Origin: Mucilaginibacter rigui
Lineage (GTDB): Bacteria > Bacteroidota > Bacteroidia > Sphingobacteriales > Sphingobacteriaceae
Length of the DNA stretch: 64,000 bases
Direction: 5' to 3'
Assembly (NCBI RefSeq): GCF_014773275.1
Contig: NZ_JACWMW010000005.1
Location: 124,001 to 188,000 of the forward strand
A program made the translations under genes and the position numbers. This document shows positions 33,444-41,140 of this stretch, in pieces. The notes under the pieces were generated by a model. It was not told the origin of the DNA. It ran no database searches and was given only the letters and a program-made list of their open reading frames with translations. Position 1 is the first letter of the stretch, and each line of letters opens with the position of its first letter.

Positions 33444-33866
33444 ATGAAAATTTTTCAGCAAACGCTTGATCTGCCCCAAAAACGCAGGGGCTTCCATATC
33501 ATTACTTATGAGGTTATAGAAGCGCTGCCGCAACTCCATGACATTAAAACAGGCATTTGCCAGGTGTTTATACAGCATACATCGGCTTCGTTAAGCATCA
33601 ATGAAAATGCCGACCCTACCGTAAGGCAGGATTTTGAAATGTACTTTAACAAAGCTGTACCCGAGAACGACCCCGACTACCGACATGATGATGAAGGCCC
33701 CGACGATATGCCCGCGCACCTCAAGGCGGCCATGCTGGGTTGCTCGGTAACCATCCCTATCCGCAACGGGCGGCTGGCCCTCGGGACCTGGCAAGGCATC
33801 TATTTATGCGAACACCGTAACCATGGTGGCACAAGGCGACTGGTTATTACTGCCTGGGGGGAGTAA
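33444..33866 (+). CDS. YjbQ/UPF0047 family protein
   Basis: The product is 140 residues from ATG 33444, which matches the usual family length; an upstream ATG at 33384 would add 20 atypical residues. Conserved segments are CQVFIQHTSASLSINENADPTVRQD, HDDEGPDDMPAHLKAAMLG (metal-site His residues), and EHRNHGGTRRLVIT at the C-terminus. E. coli YjbQ shows weak thiamine-phosphate synthase activity, but the true role is not settled. The following 141 bases before the molybdoenzyme gene contain nothing I recognise. Confidence 0.92.
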   Translation: MKIFQQTLDLPQKRRGFHIITYEVIEALPQLHDIKTGICQVFIQHTSASLSINENADPTVRQDFEMYFNKAVPENDPDYRHDDEGPDDMPAHLKAAMLGCSVTIPIRNGRLALGTWQGIYLCEHRNHGGTRRLVITAWGE

Positions 33867-34007
33867 TGGAATCCTGAGCCTATCCGGAAGAATGTCGTTA
33901 AACCCTTATTCGCTTTTTATTGGCATTGCGAAGCCGGAAAAGGTCGAATCAAGGTCGAAAAAAGGCGAAAAAAAGTCATTTTTTGGTGGATTTTTCCCGT
34001 TAATTTT

Positions 34008-36323
34008 TTACCCCACATGCTTCCTGATCTTAATAAACACCAGCTTGCTGGTTGGGCAGTTGCTCTTATCGGCAACGCTGTTTACAGGCACTAAAACGTT
34101 CCCTTCGGGATAATAAGTTGCCGTGTTTCGTTCGGGGATATTATAAGGAACGATGATAAAAAGGCGGGCAACGCGCTCTATGCCATCATAGTAATTAAAC
34201 AGGTCTACTTTATCGCCCTGCATTAAACCGGCTTTGGCAATATCTTTAGGGTTCATGAATATCACCCGGCGTTCGTTATGGATGCCACGGTACCTGTCGT
34301 CCATACCGTAAATGGTTGTGTTAAACTGGTCGTGACTGCGGATGGTGGTCATCATGTACTCATCATCAGCCATTTTATGCTCAGGTAACTGTGTAATGGT
34401 AAATGGAGCCCTGTCCTTAAACTTCTCTGTTTCAAACTTACCTTCACGTGCCCCATTGGGCAGGTAAAAGCCCCCCGGGAGGCGCACACGCTGATTGTAG
34501 TTCTCAAAACCGGGTATTACTTTGCCTATATCATCACGTACGGCATCATAACTGTTGGCAAACCTATCCCAATCAATAACAGTACGTTTAGCCAAAGTTG
34601 CTTTAGCCAGCCCGCACACTATTTGTGTTTCGTTCAGCAGATCTTTTGATACCGGCTCCAATACCCCTTTCGACATTTGTACCACCCCCATCGAGTTTTC
34701 GCAGCTGATGAACTGATCTTCGCCGTTTATCACATCCTTATCGCTGCGGGCAAGTGTAGGCAGTATTATCGCTTCCTCGCCATGTACCAAATGGCTACGG
34801 TTTAATTTGGTAGATACATTCACGCTCAGTTCCAGCTTGCGCATAGCATCGGCAGTATAAGTAGTATCCGGTGTAGCCGAAAGGAAATTGCCCCCCATGG
34901 CAAAAAATACCTTTAGCTTGCCCTCCTGCATGGCTTTTATAGATTCCACTACGTCAAAACCGTTTTGTTGCGGCGGGGTAAAGCCATAAACTTCCTGTAA
35001 CTTATCTAATTGTTCTTTTTTAGGTTTATCCCATATCATCATAGTGCGGTTACCCTGCACATTACTATGGCCGCGTACAGGGCATAAGCCTGCCCCTGCC
35101 TTGCCTATACTGCCTTTAAGCAGGGTAAGGTTCACAATTTCTTTAACCGTGTCTACGCCGTTCTTATGCTGCGTAACACCCATGGCCCAGCAAATAATAA
35201 TTTTGCTTTTGTATTTTAACAGATCGGCTGCTGCCTTTACCTGCTCAACCCGTACACCGGCAGCGGCGCATAAAGCATCTACATTAAAGTGTTTTACACG
35301 CTCTATAAACTCAGTATACCCAACGGTGCTTTTCTCAATAAATTCCTTATCGAATACCTTACCCGGTTCTTGCTGCTCTGCATCGTATAAAAGCCTTTCC
35401 ACGGCTTTAAGTAAGGCCATATCACCATTTATTTGTACCTGCAGGTATAAGTCGGCCAGTTGGGTGGTAATACCCATAATACCTTTAACCGCTTGGGGGT
35501 TTTTAAAGCCCATCAGCCCGGCTTCGTGCAGCGGGTTTATGGCTATGATCTTTGAGCCTTTATTTTTGGCTTTCTCCAAAGCGGTAAGCATCCTGGGGTG
35601 GTTGGTACCCGGGTTTTGCCCAATGATGATGATCACATCAGTATCGTAAAAATCATTAAGGGTAACAGTGCCTTTACCTATGCCAATAGCCTCGGCAAGC
35701 CCCACACTGGTAGATTCATGACACATATTAGAGCAATCGGGCATGTTATTGGTGCCAAATTCACGCACAAAAAGCTGATAAACAAACGATGCCTCGTTAC
35801 TGGTACGGCCCGATGTGTAAAATGCCGCTTCATCAGGTGATGCCAGGCTATTTAATTTATCACCAATTTTATGAAAAGCATCATCCCAGCTAATGGACTG
35901 ATAATGCGTACCGCCTTTTGGCAGATACATTGGCTGCGCGATACGCCCTTTTTTACCAATTTCCATATCATCCAGCTTAGCCAGGTCGATAACGGAGTTT
36001 TGTGCGAAAAATTCAGGTGTTAACTTCTTTGTGGTGGCTTCTTCGGCTAATGCTTTGGCCCCGTTCTCGCAATACTCAGCTACCGGCGAACGGTCGTCGT
36101 CAGGATCAGGCCAGGCACAACTGGAACAATCAAACCCACCCTTCTGGTTCATTTTAAACAAAGCCCCGGGGCCGCGTACAACACCGGTTTCTTCAAAAAC
36201 ATCCGCTAATGCTGCTGCTACAGCGGGAATACCGGCAGCCCATTCTTTAGGTTTGGTAACCTTTAATTTATGCAGCGCTTCCGGGTTCTCGGCGGCGGGT
36301 TGCTCCTTAGTTTCTTTGCTCAT
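34008..36323 (-). CDS. FdhF/YdeP family molybdopterin oxidoreductase
   Basis: The 771-residue protein is a DMSO-reductase-superfamily enzyme of the FdhF/YdeP type. The N-terminus (about 60-90) has CSSC and a further Cys85, in the region where this family binds an iron-sulfur cluster or its remnant. Cys201 in NMCHESTSVGL occupies the position of the formate dehydrogenase selenocysteine. The cofactor segments IIGQNPGTNHPRML and MGVTQHKNG are present, and a molydopterin-binding domain closes the C-terminus with TIRSHDQFNTTIYG. There is no Tat signal, so it is cytoplasmic. It overlaps the upstream gene by 17 bases and belongs with fdhD. The substrate, possibly formate, is unproven for this family. 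Confidence 0.9.
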   Translation of the reverse strand: MSKETKEQPAAENPEALHKLKVTKPKEWAAGIPAVAAALADVFEETGVVRGPGALFKMNQKGGFDCSSCAWPDPDDDRSPVAEYCENGAKALAEEATTKKLTPEFFAQNSVIDLAKLDDMEIGKKGRIAQPMYLPKGGTHYQSISWDDAFHKIGDKLNSLASPDEAAFYTSGRTSNEASFVYQLFVREFGTNNMPDCSNMCHESTSVGLAEAIGIGKGTVTLNDFYDTDVIIIIGQNPGTNHPRMLTALEKAKNKGSKIIAINPLHEAGLMGFKNPQAVKGIMGITTQLADLYLQVQINGDMALLKAVERLLYDAEQQEPGKVFDKEFIEKSTVGYTEFIERVKHFNVDALCAAAGVRVEQVKAAADLLKYKSKIIICWAMGVTQHKNGVDTVKEIVNLTLLKGSIGKAGAGLCPVRGHSNVQGNRTMMIWDKPKKEQLDKLQEVYGFTPPQQNGFDVVESIKAMQEGKLKVFFAMGGNFLSATPDTTYTADAMRKLELSVNVSTKLNRSHLVHGEEAIILPTLARSDKDVINGEDQFISCENSMGVVQMSKGVLEPVSKDLLNETQIVCGLAKATLAKRTVIDWDRFANSYDAVRDDIGKVIPGFENYNQRVRLPGGFYLPNGAREGKFETEKFKDRAPFTITQLPEHKMADDEYMMTTIRSHDQFNTTIYGMDDRYRGIHNERRVIFMNPKDIAKAGLMQGDKVDLFNYYDGIERVARLFIIVPYNIPERNTATYYPEGNVLVPVNSVADKSNCPTSKLVFIKIRKHVG

Positions 36324-36672
36324 AATTATTAGCTAAAGGGTTTGGATAGTTATCGCTCTGGTCTTCATCTACCTCATCAAGGCAGGTAAAATCTTTCTCC
36401 ACCAGTAAATGCAATTCATCTGTTTTTCGTTCAAAACCAACCTGATCAGTGCCTGTCCATTCATCGGCCATATTTGGGGGCACCAGCATGGTAATAATGT
36501 TATTTTTAAATGATGCTGATAATTCGGCTTCTGCAGTTCGTTGCAGAATGTAGGTGAGCTCATCATCGCCTATCTGTACCTTCTCTTTAAAAAAACCATC
36601 CCGTGCAAATGCCTCTACCTCGCTGCGGGTTAGCCTGTACCGTAGTCCGTTATTTTTGATACGAATTTTCAT
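36307..36672 (-). CDS. Small conserved protein of the molybdenum cluster (DUF7009-like)
   Basis: The 121-residue protein begins MKIRIKNNGLRYRLTRSEV and continues with FFKEKVQIGDDELTYILQ. That N-terminal pattern is what I recall for DUF7009, but I cannot check this. The rest is a compact beta-rich acidic domain. It overlaps both fdhD (36650) and the molybdoenzyme (36323), so it is translationally coupled between them and may assist FdhF maturation. No catalytic motif is visible. Confidence 0.75.
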   Translation of the reverse strand: MKIRIKNNGLRYRLTRSEVEAFARDGFFKEKVQIGDDELTYILQRTAEAELSASFKNNIITMLVPPNMADEWTGTDQVGFERKTDELHLLVEKDFTCLDEVDEDQSDNYPNPLANNYEQRN

Positions 36673-37525
36673 AATTTGGTATTAAAATGCGCTGTGGCGC
36701 TGTATAAATATTGAACCGCTGCCCGCGAAGAAAGCCTGCCAGCGTAATGTTAAACTCTTGTGCTAACTGCACCGCTAAACTTGATGGCGCACCAACCGCG
36801 GCAATAATATTAATACCCGCCATAGCGGCTTTTTGCACCAGTTCAAAACTGGCGCGGCCGCTTAACAACAATACCGTATTATCCAACGGCAGGCTTAGTT
36901 GATTTATGGCTGCACCGATCAGTTTATCCAAAGCATTGTGCCGCCCCACATCCTCGCGGACTAACAGCAAGTCGCCATTCGTGGTAAATAAAGCGGATGC
37001 ATGCAGGCCGCCGGTATCAGCAAAAACCTTTTGATGCCGTCGTAATTTATCGGGTAGATTAGTTATAATTTCAGTTGAGATAAAATTATTATCTAACTGT
37101 CCATCAATATAATTACTAACAGTACGTATAGCGTTTATTGAACCTTTACCGCAAACCCCGCAGCTGGATGTTGTGTAGAAATTGCGCTCTGTGTTTTGCA
37201 AATGCGGAGTTATGTTTTCGGCCAGGCTAACCTGTATTACATTCTCGCGGTTATCGGCGCAGGCTATAAAGCAATGTTCTGCAGCCTGGATATCTGAGGC
37301 TTTTTTAATGATACCTTCAGTAAATAAAAAGCCTGTGGCCAACTCTGCATCATTACCGGGCGTGCGCATGGTAACGGAAATATTCTGCACTTTGCGCTCC
37401 CCTGCCGGGCCGTGCTCTAAACGGATCTCTAAAGGTTCTTCGATAGCGATAGCATCTGATAGCTCTTCGCTTATGCCATCAGTTACCCTTGTAACCTGTA
37501 TTTGCTGAACGGCGTTGTTGGCCAT
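36650..37525 (-). CDS. fdhD: Formate dehydrogenase accessory sulfurtransferase FdhD
   Basis: FdhD carries sulfur from IscS to the molybdenum cofactor of formate dehydrogenase-type enzymes. The start MANNAVQQIQ at 37525 gives 291 residues; the reading frame extends 33 further residues upstream through the promoter and is not needed. Visible motifs are the catalytic CGVCGKGS loop (two Cys) following FYTTSS, the AFADTGGLHASALF-type segment (here VFADTGGLHASALF), and VREDVGRHNALDKLIG. A TATATTTG box ends three bases before the ATG. It is the first gene of an operon with the DUF7009-like and FdhF genes. Confidence 0.93.
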   Translation of the reverse strand: MANNAVQQIQVTRVTDGISEELSDAIAIEEPLEIRLEHGPAGERKVQNISVTMRTPGNDAELATGFLFTEGIIKKASDIQAAEHCFIACADNRENVIQVSLAENITPHLQNTERNFYTTSSCGVCGKGSINAIRTVSNYIDGQLDNNFISTEIITNLPDKLRRHQKVFADTGGLHASALFTTNGDLLLVREDVGRHNALDKLIGAAINQLSLPLDNTVLLLSGRASFELVQKAAMAGINIIAAVGAPSSLAVQLAQEFNITLAGFLRGQRFNIYTAPQRILIPNYENSYQK

Positions 37526-37528
37526 AAT

Positions 37529-37536
37529 CAAATATA
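37529..37536 (-). promoter_or_regulatory. -7 box (TATATTTG on the minus strand) for the fdhD operon
   Basis: The plus strand CAAATATA reads TATATTTG on the minus strand and matches TAnnTTTG. It ends three bases before the fdhD ATG, which implies a leaderless mRNA. Confidence 0.5.
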
Positions 37537-37565
37537 CAATTTGGCAGTAAATATTGTTCTTGTTT

Positions 37566-37594
37566 AACATAACTATGGCATGATAAGTTATGTT
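37566..37594. promoter_or_regulatory. Inverted repeat in the fdhD/moaD divergent promoter region
   Basis: AACATAACT (37566-37574) and AGTTATGTT (37586-37594) are perfect 9-bp arms with an 11-base spacer. The element sits midway between the fdhD and moaD starts, where a regulator could control both directions of the molybdenum island. It does not match the E. coli ModE consensus as I remember it. Confidence 0.5.
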
Positions 37595-37633
37595 ATGAAC
37601 AAGATTGTTGCATATTTGTAACACGGATAAATT

Positions 37634-37876
37634 ATGGAGATCAACATACTGGCATTCGGCATTGCCAAAGACATATTCGGGGTATCAAGCATTAGTGTTG
37701 AAGTATCCGAGCAAGGAAATATTGCAACACTTAAAGCCCTGCTTGAAGAAAGATATCCCAAGCTAAAGCAACTTGCCAGCTACATGGTAGCCGTGAATAA
37801 TGAATATGCTGAAGATAAACTTATTATTACCGAACGTGATGAAGTGGCGATAATCCCGCCGGTAAGCGGAGGATAA
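37634..37876 (+). CDS. moaD: Molybdopterin synthase sulfur carrier subunit (MoaD)
   Basis: The 80-residue ubiquitin-fold protein ends in PPVSGG, the C-terminal Gly-Gly that is adenylated by MoeB and thiocarboxylated. It matches the MoaD/ThiS family over its full length. The next gene, moaE, starts at the very next base, so the two synthase subunits are made from one transcript in equal amounts. Pairing with moaE separates it from ThiS. Confidence 0.93.
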   Translation: MEINILAFGIAKDIFGVSSISVEVSEQGNIATLKALLEERYPKLKQLASYMVAVNNEYAEDKLIITERDEVAIIPPVSGG

Positions 37877-38296
37877 ATGCAAACCCAGATAGAAATACAT
37901 GCCGAACCTTTAAACATCCAGCAATGCATTGATTGGGTAATGTCGCCTGACTCTGGCGGGATTGATGTTTTTATAGGCACCGTGCGTAATGCCACCAAAG
38001 GCAAAACTGTGCTAAAACTTGAGTTTGAAGCTTATAATAAAATGGCTATCAGTGAAATAAATAAAATAACCAAACAAGCATTTAAACAATGGCCGGTACA
38101 AAAAGTATTAGTTCATCACCGTACCGGTACGCTGCAGGTTGGTGAGATACCGGTTATTATAGCGGTATCTGCCGCGCACCGTGATGCTGCTTTTGAGGCA
38201 TGCCGATATATTATTGACACCCTGAAACAAACCGTACCTATCTGGAAAAAAGAATTTTTTGAAGATGGAGAGGTTTGGGTAGCCGCGCATCCGTGA
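37877..38296 (+). CDS. moaE: Molybdopterin synthase catalytic subunit (MoaE)
   Basis: The 139-residue MoaE transfers two sulfurs from thiocarboxylated MoaD to cyclic pyranopterin monophosphate, giving molybdopterin. Conserved segments are FIGTVRNATKGKTV, LEFEAYNKMA, VLVHHRTGTLQVGE (with the substrate-binding Arg), AAHRDAAFEACRYIIDTLKQTVPIWKKEFFEDG (catalytic Lys pair) and WV near the end. It abuts moaD and is followed by a palindromic repeat. Confidence 0.96.
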   Translation: MQTQIEIHAEPLNIQQCIDWVMSPDSGGIDVFIGTVRNATKGKTVLKLEFEAYNKMAISEINKITKQAFKQWPVQKVLVHHRTGTLQVGEIPVIIAVSAAHRDAAFEACRYIIDTLKQTVPIWKKEFFEDGEVWVAAHP

Positions 38297-38313
38297 ACCG
38301 GAATTTAAGATTT

Positions 38314-38409
38314 GCGTCATTGCGAGGAGCGATAGCGACGTGGCAATCTTCGATAGAAAAGTCGGCAGCATGAATGTCGAAGATTGCCACGCTTCGCTCA
38401 CAATGGCGC
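38314..38409. repeat. Interspersed palindromic repeat of the CGTCATTGCGAGGAG type
   Basis: The element has a perfect 15-bp inner stem (CGTGGCAATCTTCGA at 38339-38353 and its complement at 38377-38391) and outer imperfect arms GCGTCATTGCGAGGAGCGA / CTTCGCTCACAATGGCGC. The outer sequence resembles a widespread bacterial hairpin repeat with the same CATTGCGAGGAGCGA core. It fills the gap between convergent moaE and moeB. Confidence 0.8.
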
Positions 38410-38414
38410 ACTTT

Positions 38415-39473
38415 TTACCAACTACCTAACCCGCCTTCCAAAGAATATGCCTTAACCCCCGGTAATTTCTGTTGAAGTAGTTTTACAGCTTCCCCGCTCC
38501 TTTTGCCTGATGAACAATAGAATACATAGGTTTTACCGGGCTTAAACTCATCAAGATTATCCTCTACCTCGTCCAACTCAAAGTGCATGCCTCCTATATC
38601 AAACTCATCGCGCTCCTGGTCGGTACGTACGTCAACGAGTTCCAATGTATGAGTTGCCAACCCTTCTTTTGTTGCTTTGGCGTTAATGGTGAGGATCTCT
38701 GTAGTTTGCTGCAAGGCGGTAATTTTAGTTTTGGTTGATGCACCTAATTTGATCATCCTGCTTTGCATGGTTTGGGCGTCGAACAGTAACACTTTACCAA
38801 TAAGGATCTCACCGGTATTTGTAATGAGCTTTATAACCTCATTAGCCTGCATACAACCAATTATTCCGGCCAGTGTGGGTATCACACCACCTACCGAGCA
38901 GTTAGGCACCTGCGTGGCATCTACCTGCGGGTACAGGTCGCGGTAATTGGGCGAATAGCTGCCATCTTCGGTTAGTACGTTCCAAACGGCAACCTGCCCT
39001 TCAAACTGGTAAATAGCCCCGTACACTACGGGCTTGCCGGTTAGTACAGCAGCATCGTTCAGTAAATAACGGGTCTCAAAATTATCGGTGCCGTCTACAA
39101 TAACATCATAGGCATCAATTATTTGCAACACATTGGCTGAAGTTATTTTATCTATTACTGGCAATAAAGTAATATCCGGATTTTGCTCTTGCAATCGCTC
39201 ACATGCTACCTCTGCTTTTAGCTGCCCCGCGTCTGCCGGATTGTATAATATCTGCCTGTGCAGGTTACTTATCGAAACAATATCAAAATCAGCAATGCCG
39301 ATAGTGCCTACACCAGTTGATGCCAGGTACTGAGCGGCGGGGCAACCCAGGCCGCCTGCACCTACTACCAGTACTTTTGCCTGTTTTAAAAGCTGCTGCG
39401 CCGTTTCACCGAAACCGGGCAGTGCTACCTGGCAACTATATCGCAACAGATCAGGATGCATGGTTTGTGGCAA
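38415..39473 (-). CDS. moeB: MoeB/ThiF-type adenylyltransferase with C-terminal rhodanese domain
   Basis: The 352-residue protein activates MoaD by adenylating its C-terminal Gly. The E1-like domain (about 1-240) shows VLVVGAGGLGCPAAQYLAS, DFDIVSISNLHRQILY and a catalytic Cys in VPNCSVGGVIPTLAGIIG. A rhodanese domain (about 265-352) has FYCSSGKRSGEAV with its active-site Cys, so it may also feed sulfur. The usual zinc-binding CxxC of MoeB (CYRCL) is here NYRDL, so the structural zinc is probably missing. The start codon lies inside the mobA gene (23-base overlap). Confidence 0.92.
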   Translation of the reverse strand: MPQTMHPDLLRYSCQVALPGFGETAQQLLKQAKVLVVGAGGLGCPAAQYLASTGVGTIGIADFDIVSISNLHRQILYNPADAGQLKAEVACERLQEQNPDITLLPVIDKITSANVLQIIDAYDVIVDGTDNFETRYLLNDAAVLTGKPVVYGAIYQFEGQVAVWNVLTEDGSYSPNYRDLYPQVDATQVPNCSVGGVIPTLAGIIGCMQANEVIKLITNTGEILIGKVLLFDAQTMQSRMIKLGASTKTKITALQQTTEILTINAKATKEGLATHTLELVDVRTDQERDEFDIGGMHFELDEVEDNLDEFKPGKTYVFYCSSGKRSGEAVKLLQQKLPGVKAYSLEGGLGSW

Positions 39474-40635
39474 TTTTTTGATGAAGGATACGCTTTATCT
39501 TTTCCAGTTCTTCGGGTGTGTTTACATTAGCTAAGGCATCCGGGTTGGGCGATTGCAACACTGCTACATCGCTGTTTATAAGCACCTTACGCGGGCAGGA
39601 ATACCCTTGCGCTAAATATTGAAGTAACACCGGATAACTTTTTGGCTCATAAATAGTTATCAATGGTTCGGGGAAGCCTTTATAATCACTTTTATAAGCC
39701 GTAGCAATAGTGGCTGTGTTGCGGTTATTTACCAAATGCTCTATCACATCAGCATCTACTAAAGGCAGGTCGCAGGCTATAACCAGCCATGCCGCATCCG
39801 GCTGATCGCGAAATGCAGAGAGGATAGCGCCAAAGGGCCCAAGACCGATAAAGGTATCTGGCAGACTTGCATAATCGGCACTTATCGTCTTTTGCTGCTC
39901 CTCATCCCGGCAGGAAATATAAACCTGCTGGCAATACTTTTTCAGCAGGTCGGCCATGTGGTAACGCTGTTCTTTACCGTACCAGTTTACCCCACCTTTA
40001 TCAAAACCCATACGGGTACTTTTGCCACCGGCCAACACCAATCCGTTTAAAACGGGTTTGGCTTGCTGTAATTTTTCTTGAAAAAATTCTACGATCTGCC
40101 GGGTATCGTTATTTAAACTCAGCACAGGGATCTGCTCCCAATTAGGGATAGCCTCCTGTATATAATCAAACACGCCTTCGGCATTATCAGCAAAAAGGAA
40201 AAGCTGCACATTGGTCAATTGCTCAAGCCTGCGCTGCAGGGAAGCTTTTTTGTTGCTATCGATAATAACCACCTGCGCTTTTGCTGGCTGATGGTTCCCA
40301 TTAACCAATACCAGATCCATAGCCGAAAATAGTTCGCGCTGTGTAAATGGTGTTAAGCCCGCTTTATAATTTAGTTGACTATGGTTAAGCTGATCTGTAT
40401 ACTCTAACGCTGCGCCACTGGCAAGTTTGCCGGGCATGCCAACCACCGTATCATCATTGTGCGAAGTATCGGCATATGCGCATTGGTATTGGGGCGATAA
40501 GGCAGTGATCAGCTGATCGGCCAGGAACTTAATCACCGTACAAGGCCCGCCTAAAATAGCCCATTCGTTCCGGCCGAAGTTACCCATGGCGGGCCGGGCA
40601 ATGTTGGTGTGCTTTTTATGCTCGTTTAAAATCAC
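39451..40635 (-). CDS. mobA: MobA molybdenum cofactor guanylyltransferase with degenerate MobB-like N-terminal domain
   Basis: The 394-residue protein has two parts. The C-terminal part (about 196-394) is MobA: LNGLVLAGGKSTRMGFDKGGVNW, a VISCRDE-like strand (here VYISCRDE), and IACDLPLVDADVIEHL with the metal-binding Asp; it joins GTP to molybdopterin. The N-terminal ~190 residues begin NEWAILGGPCTVIKFLADQL, where a P-loop would be GxxGxGKT in MobB, so nucleotide binding is probably lost or altered. The start at 40635 overlaps moaC by 20 bases. Confidence 0.86.
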   Translation of the reverse strand: MILNEHKKHTNIARPAMGNFGRNEWAILGGPCTVIKFLADQLITALSPQYQCAYADTSHNDDTVVGMPGKLASGAALEYTDQLNHSQLNYKAGLTPFTQRELFSAMDLVLVNGNHQPAKAQVVIIDSNKKASLQRRLEQLTNVQLFLFADNAEGVFDYIQEAIPNWEQIPVLSLNNDTRQIVEFFQEKLQQAKPVLNGLVLAGGKSTRMGFDKGGVNWYGKEQRYHMADLLKKYCQQVYISCRDEEQQKTISADYASLPDTFIGLGPFGAILSAFRDQPDAAWLVIACDLPLVDADVIEHLVNNRNTATIATAYKSDYKGFPEPLITIYEPKSYPVLLQYLAQGYSCPRKVLINSDVAVLQSPNPDALANVNTPEELEKIKRILHQKIATNHAS

Positions 40636-41095
40636 GCTTACCTCCTGTTTTTGAGATCAGTTTGGTTTCCTTTATCACAATATCATGGCTCATGGCCTTA
40701 CACATATCGTACACGGTTAGGGCCGCAATTGATGCACCAACCAGTGCTTCCATTTCAATACCTGTTTTGGCTGTAATACTTGCCGTACATTCAATAATTA
40801 CTTCATTTGTTTCAGATAACTCAATAGTAACCTTACAGTTATCCATACCAAGCGGGTGGCAAAGCGGTATCAGGTCGCCGGTTTTTTTGGCGGCCATAAT
40901 ACCGGCAATAACAGCCGTTTGAAACACCGAACCTTTTTTAGTTTGCAGGTCGCCTCCAACCAGATGCACCAATACTTCATGAGGCAATACCACAATACTG
41001 CGCGCGGTGGCCGTACGGTGTGTAATTGCTTTGGCAGATACATCAACCATGGTAGGGTTATCGTTTTTATCTAAATGACTGAAATTTGATTCCAC
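40616..41095 (-). CDS. moaC: Cyclic pyranopterin monophosphate synthase (MoaC)
   Basis: MoaC rearranges the MoaA product to cyclic pyranopterin monophosphate. Conserved parts are FSHLDKNDNPTMVDVSAK, KKGSVFQTAVIAGIMAAKKT and LIPLCHPLGMDNCKVTIEL, and a CTASITAKTGIEMEALVGAS segment. An ATG at 41182 would add 29 residues read from a repeat and overlap moeA by 53 bases; I prefer GTG at 41095, which gives MESNFSHLD and the normal length of about 159. The choice needs proteomic support. The 3' end overlaps mobA. Confidence 0.9.
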   Translation of the reverse strand: MESNFSHLDKNDNPTMVDVSAKAITHRTATARSIVVLPHEVLVHLVGGDLQTKKGSVFQTAVIAGIMAAKKTGDLIPLCHPLGMDNCKVTIELSETNEVIIECTASITAKTGIEMEALVGASIAALTVYDMCKAMSHDIVIKETKLISKTGGKRDFKRA

Positions 41096-41140
41096 TGATT
41101 TTATTTCTTTGATTTCACCGATTACTTGATTACACCGATT
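41086..41140. repeat. Triplicated 15-bp repeat spanning the moeA/moaC junction
   Basis: TTGATTnCACyGATT occurs three times, at 41086-41100, 41109-41123 and 41126-41140. The block overlaps the last codons and stop of moeA and the upstream region of moaC. It belongs to a type of interspersed repeat built of alternating GATTACACCGATT-like units that I recall from Bacteroidota genomes. Confidence 0.65.

Noticed and set aside
35044..35649. 201-residue ORF opposite the molybdoenzyme
   Set aside because: It is antisense to a strongly conserved FdhF/YdeP gene and its composition is a shadow of that frame.
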